A stretch of DNA of 5,288 bases from an uncultured Lachnospiraceae bacterium (lineage in GTDB: Bacteria; Bacillota; Clostridia; Lachnospirales; Lachnospiraceae): the NCBI GenBank assembly GCA_958446555.1, contig CAUCWU010000197.1, positions 1 to 5,288 of the forward strand, given 5' to 3'. This document shows positions 1-5,265 of the stretch, in pieces; the first letter of the stretch is position 1, and each line of letters starts with the position of its first letter. The notes beneath the pieces were generated by a model. That model ran no database searches. It had not been told where the DNA came from and saw only the letters and a list, made by a program, of their open reading frames with translations. The translations under genes were made by a program, and so were the position numbers.

Positions 1-1205
1 AGTATGATTCATATCGCGGTGTTATAGTATTTTGTCGTATTATGGAGGGAACTGTTAAAAAGGGCGATACCGTTCGCATGATGGCAACTGGTGCTGTTGA
101 GGAAGTTGTTGAGGTTGGTTATTTTGGTGCAGGCCAGTTTATCGCATGTAATGAGCTTTCAGCCGGCATGGTAGGCTATATCACGGCCAGTATCAAAAAT
201 GTGCGCGAAACTCGCGTCGGCGATACGATCACTGACAATAACAATCCGGCAGCAGAGCCACTTCCAGGCTACAAGAAGGTTAATCCGATGGTATACTGTG
301 GTTTGTACCCAGCCGATGGTGCGAAGTATCCGGATCTTCGCGATGCACTTGAAAAGCTTCAGCTAAACGATGCTTCTTTACAATATGAGCCAGAGACCTC
401 CATTGCGCTTGGTTTTGGTTTTCGATGTGGTTTCTTAGGTCTTCTTCATCTTGAGATCATTCAGGAGCGACTTGAGAGAGAGTATAATCTCGATCTTGTC
501 ACAACGGCGCCAGGCGTTGTCTACCATATTTATAAGACTGATGGCACGATGATGGAGTTAACAAATCCGTCGAATATGCCGGATCCATCTGCAATTGAGC
601 ATATGGAAGAGCCAGTTGTCTCAGCTGAGATTATGGTGACAAGCGAGTATATCGGAGCAATTATGGATCTTTGCCAGGAGAGAAGAGGTATCTATCTTGG
701 TATGGAATATATTGAAGAAAATCGTGCCGTATTAAAGTACGATCTGCCATTAAACGAGATCATCTACGATTTCTTTGATGCACTAAAGTCCCGCTCAAGA
801 GGCTATGCTTCCTTTGACTATGAGTTAAAGGGCTATATGAGATCTGAGCTTGTCAAGCTTGACATTCTGGTAAATAAAGAGACCGTCGATGCACTTTCCT
901 TCATCGTATTTGCAGACAGTGCTTACGAGAGAGGAAGGAAGATGTGCGAAAAGCTCAAGGATGAAATTCCGAGACAGCTCTTTGAGATTCCGATTCAGGC
1001 AGCAATCGGCAGCAAGATCATCGCAAGAGAGACCGTCCGCGCAATGAGAAAGGATGTCTTGGCAAAGTGCTACGGTGGTGATATCAGCCGAAAGAAGAAG
1101 CTTCTTGAAAAGCAGAAGGAAGGAAAGAAGCGTATGCGCATGGTCGGAAACGTAGAGATTCCGCAGAAGGCATTCATGAGTGTATTGAAGCTTGATGAGG
1201 AGTAA
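1..1205 (+). CDS. lepA: Elongation factor 4 (LepA GTPase), 3' part; start lies upstream
   Basis: This is a translational GTPase that acts on the ribosome. It has been described as back-translocating or as helping ribosome assembly and initiation under stress. The frame is open from base 3, and residues before the first ATG (42) already match LepA (YDSYRGVIVF), so that ATG is internal. About 400 codons are visible; the family is about 600 residues, so the GTP-binding domain is missing upstream. Visible parts in order are domain II (nt 1-260), the EF-G-like domain III with GFGFRCGFLGLLHLEI (nt 411-458), the EF-G domain V-like part (EPVVSAEIMVTSEYIGA, from about nt 612), and the LepA-specific C-terminal domain. 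That last domain contains AKCYGGDISRKKKLLEKQKEG and ends in the basic tail typical of the family. No frameshift is seen. The stop is TAA 1203-1205, and hemW starts 4 bases later, so the two are probably cotranscribed. Identification is very secure. Confidence 0.97.
   Translation, partial: YDSYRGVIVFCRIMEGTVKKGDTVRMMATGAVEEVVEVGYFGAGQFIACNELSAGMVGYITASIKNVRETRVGDTITDNNNPAAEPLPGYKKVNPMVYCGLYPADGAKYPDLRDALEKLQLNDASLQYEPETSIALGFGFRCGFLGLLHLEIIQERLEREYNLDLVTTAPGVVYHIYKTDGTMMELTNPSNMPDPSAIEHMEEPVVSAEIMVTSEYIGAIMDLCQERRGIYLGMEYIEENRAVLKYDLPLNEIIYDFFDALKSRSRGYASFDYELKGYMRSELVKLDILVNKETVDALSFIVFADSAYERGRKMCEKLKDEIPRQLFEIPIQAAIGSKIIARETVRAMRKDVLAKCYGGDISRKKKLLEKQKEGKKRMRMVGNVEIPQKAFMSVLKLDEE
1197..1202 (+). 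promoter_or_regulatory. Ribosome binding site for hemW, inside the lepA 3' end
   Basis: GAGGAG lies in the last codons of lepA, 7 bases before GTG 1210. It favours GTG 1210 over the upstream TTG 1192 and ATG 1195, which have no comparable site, and over ATG 1222, which is 19 bases away. Confidence 0.7.
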
Positions 1206-1209
1206 GCCA

Positions 1210-2556
1210 GTGGAAAAGCGTATGCTTGGTCTCTATATTCACATCCCATTTTGTGTTCGAAAGTGCCGGTATTGCGACTTTTTGTCGGCACCGGCATCAG
1301 AAGAGACGCGATCAGCCTATCTAAAAAGCCTAGAGGAACAGATTCGGGCATTTGGAAGAAAACTTCAGGCAAACGATAACGAGATCGCGTATTTAGTTGA
1401 TAGCATTTTCATCGGAGGCGGCACCCCGTCGTTATTATCAGCTGATCAGATGCAATCACTATTAGACACAGTTCGTTTATCATTTTGCCTTGCAAAAGAC
1501 TGTGAAATCACAGCAGAGTGTAATCCTGGTACGGTCACTAGCGAAAAGCTTCTCGCTTATCAATTAGCTGGAATCAATCGATTAAGCATCGGTCTTCAGT
1601 CATCAAATAATGAAGAATTAGCTCTTCTAGGCCGGATTCACACCTGGGAAGAATTTCTAGTAACCTTCGAATCAGCTAGAAAGGCAGGCTTTTCCAATCT
1701 CAATATCGATGTGATGGGAGCGCTTCCAGGGCAGACACCAGATTCCTATCAGAAAACACTAGAGCGCGTACTGGCTCTTCATCCAGAGCATATTTCCGCG
1801 TACAGCTTAATCATCGAGGAAGGAACGCCATTTTTTGAAGAGTACGGTGATGAAGATGCTTGTCGCTTATGTGACAGTTCTTCTTCTAAAGTGCAGGGAG
1901 AAAATGCTCCTAGGGGCAAGAAGCACCTTCCTTCTGAAGATGAAGTCGTACAGATGGATGAGCTTACATGGAAATTGCTTTCGGATGCCGGCTACGAGCA
2001 CTATGAAATTTCCAATTATGCGCTTCCTGGCAAAGAGTGTCGGCATAATCTAAAATACTGGCACTGTGACGAATATCTTGGCGTTGGAACAGGGGCAGCT
2101 TCTTATATAAGGAAGGATTGTGGTCTAATTGATCCACTAGAGTCTCTGTCAAAAGTTTCAACAGAACAAGTTGAAACATCCAAGAAGCAATCGGCTGGCA
2201 GTGAATCAGCTAATGCTGGAAGCTTCATTCGCCTTAAAGTTCTAACCGACACAAGCGAATTTTCAAAACTAGATTGGAATGAACCATCTACATTGTGCAA
2301 TTGCTTTGCCGATTGTGAAGAACTCACACGGGCAGAGGAAATGGAAGAGATGGCCTTTCTAGGGCTTCGAACAAAAGAAGGTGTGCGGCTTTTGGATTTT
2401 TACGAGCGATTTGGCAAACACTTCGATGAGGTATATGGGGATGTGATAAAACGATATACGCAGATGGGGATGATGAGAGCCGATGAGACACATGTGGCAC
2501 TCACGATAAAGGGTATGGAAGTCGCAAATTGGATCATGGCTGACTTTTGCGAGTAA
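1210..2556 (+). CDS. hemW: HemW-type radical SAM heme chaperone (formerly called HemN-like coproporphyrinogen oxidase)
   Basis: This is a radical-SAM protein of the HemW branch, which binds heme and delivers it to target proteins; it is often misannotated as oxygen-independent coproporphyrinogen III oxidase. Using GTG 1210 (448 residues), the [4Fe-4S] motif CX3CX2C is C15, C19, C22, followed by D23-F24. HemW has this CxF form, while true HemN has a fourth Cys (CxC). GGGTPS (69-74) is the SAM-binding glycine motif, and H279-N-L-K-Y-W is the HNxxYW motif of HemW. The C-terminal part (from about 378, MEEMAFLGLRTKEGV) is the HemN_C winged-helix-like domain. Typical HemW has about 380-400 residues. 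The extra length sits in two Ser/Cys-rich insertions, near 215-237 (with C218, C221) and within 301-377 (with C363, C365, C369). The gene follows lepA by 4 bases. The start is uncertain: TTG 1192, ATG 1195 and ATG 1222 are alternatives. The heme chaperone role is known for the family, not shown here. Confidence 0.93.
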   Translation: MEKRMLGLYIHIPFCVRKCRYCDFLSAPASEETRSAYLKSLEEQIRAFGRKLQANDNEIAYLVDSIFIGGGTPSLLSADQMQSLLDTVRLSFCLAKDCEITAECNPGTVTSEKLLAYQLAGINRLSIGLQSSNNEELALLGRIHTWEEFLVTFESARKAGFSNLNIDVMGALPGQTPDSYQKTLERVLALHPEHISAYSLIIEEGTPFFEEYGDEDACRLCDSSSSKVQGENAPRGKKHLPSEDEVVQMDELTWKLLSDAGYEHYEISNYALPGKECRHNLKYWHCDEYLGVGTGAASYIRKDCGLIDPLESLSKVSTEQVETSKKQSAGSESANAGSFIRLKVLTDTSEFSKLDWNEPSTLCNCFADCEELTRAEEMEEMAFLGLRTKEGVRLLDFYERFGKHFDEVYGDVIKRYTQMGMMRADETHVALTIKGMEVANWIMADFCE

Positions 2557-2575
2557 ATTTGCAGAAGAAAACACA

Positions 2576-2592
2576 GTGCTGTTTGACAGCGC
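2576..2592 (+). other. Short hairpin upstream of the YcxB-like gene
   Basis: GTGCTGT and ACAGCGC can pair over 7 positions (one G-T wobble) around a 3-base TTG loop. It lies between hemW and the next gene and ends 7 bases before the ribosome binding site. No T run follows, so it does not look like an intrinsic terminator. It could affect mRNA stability or translation, or be chance. Confidence 0.4.
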
Positions 2593-2607
2593 GGAAAAGA
2601 GGAGAAG

Positions 2608-3228
2608 ATGTATCAGGTCGATTGTTCCGTTTTACTAGACGGAAAAAAATTCTATGAGATGTCTATCTGGAATATGTATTGCAGAAAGAAAAGTTATGTA
2701 TTTTTGACCGCTCTTATGTATGCATTTTCCATGCTAATGATGTCCACAGCAATCCCGCAGATCATTGCAGGAGGCAATAATAATGCAGCGATCATAAACG
2801 GAGGCATGGGCTTTATTTTACTTGTCCTTGTCGTTTATATGAATGTCAACCATATCAGCCGCTTTAAGAAGGCTTCTCAGAACGAGGAGTGGTTAAAGAA
2901 GACTGGAAAGCATATCCGCATCACAAAAGAGCAGATTGTAAACTACCGTATTGAGGCTCAGGATGAGCGCAAATATGAGTGGTCACAGGTGCTTGGCGCG
3001 TATAACCGCAAGGATGAGGTGGTTCTTTGTACAAAGAAGGATGAGCAGATTATGACGCTCGATAAGTCGAAGTTATCAGAAGCCGAGATGAAGTTTATCA
3101 CCGATATTATTGATGAGAAGCATCTGTGGAAGACTTCAATGCCGATTCGCACCGTGTGGGTGTTGTTTGGAGCCATCACGGTAGTTGGCATCATGTGGAT
3201 TGTGCAGGGAATTCTCAAGGTAGTGTGA
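2608..3228 (+). CDS. Membrane protein with YcxB-like domain, function unknown
   Basis: This 206-residue protein is probably in the cytoplasmic membrane. Hydrophobic segments at about 30-51 and 62-81 form a likely helical hairpin, and a third lies at about 182-203, next to the C-terminus. Between them (about 100-172) is a charged soluble domain with a predicted beta-rich pattern: IRITKEQI, then YEWSQVLGAYNRKDEVVLCT, then a final helix LSEAEMKFITDIIDEK. This layout resembles the YcxB-like family (two membrane helices plus a PH-like C-terminal domain), though the third helix is additional. No signal peptidase site or catalytic motif is seen. AGGAG at 2600-2604 is only 3 bases from the ATG, which is tight, but no other in-frame start lies between the upstream stop (2584) and this ATG; the next ATG (2659) would remove 17 residues. 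It starts 51 bases after hemW, with no clear promoter of its own, so it is probably the last gene of a lepA-hemW transcript. The family match is by eye only. Confidence 0.75.
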   Translation: MYQVDCSVLLDGKKFYEMSIWNMYCRKKSYVFLTALMYAFSMLMMSTAIPQIIAGGNNNAAIINGGMGFILLVLVVYMNVNHISRFKKASQNEEWLKKTGKHIRITKEQIVNYRIEAQDERKYEWSQVLGAYNRKDEVVLCTKKDEQIMTLDKSKLSEAEMKFITDIIDEKHLWKTSMPIRTVWVLFGAITVVGIMWIVQGILKVV

Positions 3229-3275
3229 TGTAACCTGGTAGGTTATGAAAACAGATCAATTTAAATTTTGAAGAT

Positions 3276-3308
3276 AGCAGTCCTGAATGTGTTTCAGGGC
3301 TGCTTTTT
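3276..3308 (+). terminator. Rho-independent terminator after the YcxB-like gene
   Basis: AGCAGTCCTGAA (3276-3287) pairs with TTCAGGGCTGCT (3293-3304) as a 12-pair stem with a single G-T wobble, closed by the 5-base loop TGTGT. A run of five T (3304-3308) follows directly. It would end the upstream lepA-hemW-ycxB-like transcript and insulate the heat-shock operon. Confidence 0.92.
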
Positions 3309-3370
3309 GTAACTGGATCGTGAATCCTTGCAAGGCCACAGAAAAAACACAATTTTTTTTGAAAAACGTA
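3309..3370 (+). other. Spacer between terminator and promoter: palindrome and A/T tract
   Basis: No gene is seen here. It holds a perfect 10-base palindrome, CCTTGCAAGG, at 3326-3335, and an A- and T-rich stretch (3342-3366, with six A and eight T in runs) just upstream of the -35 box. The latter could act as an UP element that binds the RNA polymerase alpha subunit; this is inference from base composition and position. Confidence 0.45.
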
Positions 3371-3404
3371 TTGACAATATGCCCCGATAGTGCTATTTTA
3401 TAAT
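3371..3404 (+). promoter_or_regulatory. Sigma-A type promoter of the hrcA-grpE-dnaK operon
   Basis: A perfect -35 box TTGACA (3371-3376) is followed after exactly 17 bases by TATTTT (3394-3399), preceded by TG-C (3391-3393), which makes an extended -10. Five bases further on, overlapping by one base, is a perfect TATAAT (3399-3404), but it would be 22 bases from TTGACA, outside the normal range. I favour TATTTT as the working -10, with transcription starting near 3405-3408, at the edge of CIRCE. The TATAAT may add a second start or help melting. Being vegetative, this promoter would be controlled by the repressor and not by a special sigma factor. Confidence 0.85.
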
Positions 3405-3406
3405 CG

Positions 3407-3433
3407 TTAGCACTCAGAGATAACGAGTGCTAA
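3407..3433 (+). promoter_or_regulatory. CIRCE operator, HrcA binding site
   Basis: The inverted repeat TTAGCACTC-N9-GAGTGCTAA matches the CIRCE consensus at every arm position with the standard 9-base spacer. It lies directly after the -10 region, at or just after the expected transcription start. HrcA bound here would block RNA polymerase, and in the mRNA the repeat forms a 5' hairpin. It is the only copy in the window. Confidence 0.98.
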
Positions 3434-3448
3434 TAAAAACTAAGGAAA

Positions 3449-3457
3449 AGGAAGTGA
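3449..3457 (+). promoter_or_regulatory. Ribosome binding site that fixes the TTG start of hrcA
   Basis: AGGAAGTGA differs from the ideal AGGAGGTGA by one base. Its AGGAAG core ends 7 bases before TTG 3462. No in-frame ATG or GTG is available before the conserved LDDRKWKIF start of HrcA, so TTG is used. Confidence 0.85.
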
Positions 3458-3461
3458 GCTT

Positions 3462-4514
3462 TTGGAACTGGATGACAGAAAATGGAAGATTTTTACAGCA
3501 ATCATTAAAAATTATCTGGAGACCGGCGAACCGGTAGGCTCACGAACGATTTCCAAGTACACGGATCTAAACTTAAGTTCAGCCACGATTCGAAATGAGA
3601 TGGCCGATCTTGAGGAGATGGGATTGATCATACAGCCACATACCTCAGCCGGACGAATCCCGTCCGATAAAGGATATCGGTTGTATGTAGATCACCTGAT
3701 GAAGACACGTGAGAGGGAAAACAACGAGCTTCAGGAGGTTGTGGTTAAGAGAGTAGACCGACTTGAGCTTTTGCTTAAGCAGATGGTCAAGGTTCTCGCA
3801 GCCAATACCAATTATGCGACGATGATTACCGGACCGCAAGTTGGTGCCAACAAGCTTAAGTTCTTGCAGCTCTCGCGGATGGAGGAAGGAAAGCTTTTAG
3901 CTGTTATCGTAGTTGAAGGAAATCTTGTGAAAAACACGATTTTAAATATCGACACCGACATCAGCGAGGAAGAGCTTCTGAAATTAAATGTTCTCATCAA
4001 CAGTGCCTTGAACGGTTTGACGATTGATCAGATCAATCTGGGAATCATCACTCAGTTAAAGGAGCAGGCAGGTGATTACAGTTCAGTTGTGGGAAGTGTG
4101 CTTGAGGCGATCGCAGAGGCGATCAAGCATGAATCGGCACCGGTGATTTATACCAGTGGTGCCAACAATATATTCCGTTACCCAGAGCTTTCGGATGAGA
4201 AGAATGCACAGCGATTAATCTCCACCTTTGAAGAGAAGGAAGAGTTAGCAAAGCTTCTTGAAGATAACTCAGAGAAGTCAGCACAGAGCGGTGCAGAAGG
4301 CGATTCGGGTATTCAGGTTTATATCGGAGAGGAAAACGGAATGCAGGACATGAAGGACTGCAGCGTGGTCACCGCAAGATATGATCTGGGTGATGGTGTT
4401 CAGGGAACCCTCGGTGTGGTTGGACCGAAGCGTATGGATTACGAAAAGGTTGTCGGCACACTGAAAAATTTAAGGGATCAGCTGGATGCAATTTATAAGA
4501 AAAATGAGCCTTAG
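3462..4514 (+). CDS. hrcA: Heat-inducible transcription repressor HrcA
   Basis: HrcA is the dimeric repressor of class I heat-shock genes; it binds CIRCE and needs GroEL to fold into its active form. At 350 residues it has the usual family length. The N-terminal winged helix-turn-helix spans about 1-75 and includes EPVGSRTIS, the recognition region SSATIRNEMADLEE (39-52) and PHTSAGRIPSDKGYRLYVD (59-77). The rest is the GAF-like core with its inserted dimerisation region. Near the C-terminus are IGEEN (288-292) and GPKRMDY (321-327), both family signatures. A Ser/Gly/Glu-rich stretch at about 268-283 (NSEKSAQSGAEGDSG) looks like a flexible linker. The start is TTG. The gene is first in its operon, behind its own CIRCE, so it is autoregulated. 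The protein looks intact. Confidence 0.97.
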   Translation: MELDDRKWKIFTAIIKNYLETGEPVGSRTISKYTDLNLSSATIRNEMADLEEMGLIIQPHTSAGRIPSDKGYRLYVDHLMKTRERENNELQEVVVKRVDRLELLLKQMVKVLAANTNYATMITGPQVGANKLKFLQLSRMEEGKLLAVIVVEGNLVKNTILNIDTDISEEELLKLNVLINSALNGLTIDQINLGIITQLKEQAGDYSSVVGSVLEAIAEAIKHESAPVIYTSGANNIFRYPELSDEKNAQRLISTFEEKEELAKLLEDNSEKSAQSGAEGDSGIQVYIGEENGMQDMKDCSVVTARYDLGDGVQGTLGVVGPKRMDYEKVVGTLKNLRDQLDAIYKKNEP

Positions 4515-4527
4515 GTCAGACCTGAGG
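4509..4527 (+). other. Hairpin that includes the hrcA stop codon
   Basis: CCTTAGGT (4509-4516) can pair with ACCTGAGG (4520-4527) over 8 positions, with one G-T wobble and a 3-base CAG loop. The hrcA stop TAG (4512-4514) lies inside the stem. No T run follows, so it is not an intrinsic terminator. It could be an mRNA processing or stability element between hrcA and grpE. Confidence 0.6.
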
Positions 4528-4547
4528 AAAGATCCTGGAAAGATAGA

Positions 4548-4554
4548 AAGGCGG
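4548..4554 (+). promoter_or_regulatory. Ribosome binding site for the GTG start of grpE
   Basis: AAGGCGG is one base from AAGGAGG and ends 7 bases before GTG 4562. The in-frame ATG at 4571 would be 16 bases away, which is too far, so GTG is preferred. Confidence 0.8.
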
Positions 4555-4561
4555 ATATATC

Positions 4562-5173
4562 GTGACAGATATGGAAAAAGAAAATGTTACCGATGAGATT
4601 CTAGAGGAGACTGAGCAGGAAACTGTCGAGAATGATGAGCAGACTGAAGAGGCAGCCTCTGAGGAACAGACAGATGACAAGGATGCGCAGGGTGATAAGA
4701 AGCGTTTCTTTGGCAAGAAAAAAGACAAGAAAGATAAGCAGATTGAGGATTTGACAGCACAGCTTGAGGATTTGAGAAAGCGCAATCTTGCAGAGTTTGA
4801 AAACTTCCGCAAGAGAACCGAAAAAGAAAAATCCACCATGTTTGATATGGGTGCGAAGTCAGTCGTTGAGAAGCTTCTTCCTATTATAGATAACTTCGAG
4901 CGCGGATTTGCAGGAATCAGCGAAGAGCAGATGAGCGATCCGTTTGTAAGTGGTATGGATATGGTTTATAAGCAGTTACAGAAGGCACTTGCCGATATGG
5001 GTGTTGAGCCGATTGAGGCAGTTGGAAAGCCATTTGATCCAAACCTGCACAATGCTGTAATGCATATCGAGGATGAAAACCTTGGTGAGAATACAGTCGC
5101 TCAGGAGTTCCAGAAGGGTTACTTATATCACGGAAGTGTCGTAAGACATTCAATGGTACAGGTTGCCAATTAA
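4562..5173 (+). CDS. grpE: GrpE, nucleotide exchange factor for DnaK
   Basis: GrpE releases ADP from DnaK so the chaperone can reload ATP and let go of its client; it is a cytoplasmic dimer. This 203-residue protein has the usual parts. There is an acidic disordered N-terminus (about 1-45) and a basic patch (46-59, KKRFFGKKKDKKDK). A long coiled coil starts at about 58 (IEDLTAQLEDLRKRNLAEF) and carries the family motif ENFRKRTEKEK (80-90). A helix bundle follows (LLPIIDNFERG, 105-115). The C-terminal beta domain contacts DnaK, with GKPFDPNLHNAV (155-166) and QKGYLYHGSVVRHSMVQV (184-201). Position 196 is His where many GrpE have Pro (RPAMV); I think this is common in related clostridia and not a defect. 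It begins 47 bases after hrcA, in the same transcript, and precedes dnaK by 92 bases. An internal heptad is duplicated at DNA level (4743-4775). Confidence 0.97.
   Translation: MTDMEKENVTDEILEETEQETVENDEQTEEAASEEQTDDKDAQGDKKRFFGKKKDKKDKQIEDLTAQLEDLRKRNLAEFENFRKRTEKEKSTMFDMGAKSVVEKLLPIIDNFERGFAGISEEQMSDPFVSGMDMVYKQLQKALADMGVEPIEAVGKPFDPNLHNAVMHIEDENLGENTVAQEFQKGYLYHGSVVRHSMVQVAN
4743..4775 (+). repeat. Two 12-base direct repeats, one heptad apart, in grpE
   Basis: TTGAGGATTTGA occurs at 4743-4754 and again at 4764-4775, exactly 21 bases apart, which is seven codons or one coiled-coil heptad (IEDLTAQ then LEDLRKR). The repeat may reflect a small tandem duplication or simply shared codons under heptad constraint. 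Confidence 0.6.
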
Positions 5174-5188
5174 GTAAGATAGCTAGAC

Positions 5189-5202
5189 GCAATGAAAATT
5201 GC
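5189..5202 (+). other. Small GAAA-tetraloop hairpin after grpE
   Basis: GCAAT (5189-5193) pairs with ATTGC (5198-5202) around GAAA, a GNRA-type tetraloop. The stem is only 5 pairs and no T run follows, so it is not a strong terminator and dnaK should still be cotranscribed. It may have some role in mRNA stability or be chance. Confidence 0.35.
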
Positions 5203-5249
5203 ATATTTGATAAAGAAAGATTTGATTACACAAATTAAAAGATCAATCT

Positions 5250-5255
5250 AGGAGG
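5250..5255 (+). promoter_or_regulatory. Perfect ribosome binding site of dnaK
   Basis: AGGAGG lies 10 bases before the dnaK ATG. Most of it (GGAGG) sits in the 9-base loop of a weak possible hairpin made by AATCTA (5245-5250) and TAGATT (5260-5265). It is the strongest Shine-Dalgarno match among the three heat-shock genes here. Confidence 0.85.
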
Positions 5256-5265
5256 AAATTAGATT

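Noticed and set aside
42..44. ATG 42 as the true start of the first gene
   Set aside because: The frame is open to the window edge and the residues before it match LepA domain II, so the gene begins upstream.
1070..1372. 100-codon open frame on the minus strand across the lepA-hemW junction
   Set aside because: It lies antisense to two well-supported genes, with no recognisable domain; a shadow frame.
1835..2053. 72-codon plus-strand frame inside hemW
   Set aside because: It is out of frame within HemW, whose motifs continue on both sides (LPGQT before, HNxxYW at the end), so no frameshift is needed to explain it.
2583..2588. TTGACA before the YcxB-like gene as a possible -35 box
   Set aside because: A -10 at 16-18 bases would fall on the start codon of the gene and no TATAAT-like hexamer is there; the bases are better explained as part of the hairpin.
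3231..3245. TAACC-TGGTA-GGTTA hairpin right after the YcxB-like stop as a terminator
   Set aside because: The stem has only 5 pairs and no T run follows; the 12-pair hairpin at 3276-3308 is the real terminator.
3245..3271. Eight-codon frame (MKTDQFKF) between the YcxB-like gene and the terminator
   Set aside because: It has no ribosome binding site and sits after a gene and before its terminator; expected by chance.
4516..4839. 107-codon minus-strand frame rich in Ser, Phe and Cys
   Set aside because: Its composition is the mirror of the Glu/Lys-rich GrpE N-terminus (GAG/GAA and AAG/AAA codons read in reverse); no sign of an independent gene.
4917..5204. 95-codon minus-strand frame over the grpE 3' end
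   Set aside because: It is antisense to conserved GrpE sequence and shows no family motif.
5174..5265. Separate promoter or terminator between grpE and dnaK
   Set aside because: No -35/-10 pair with proper spacing and no hairpin followed by T; the 92 bases hold only small weak hairpins and the dnaK ribosome binding site.
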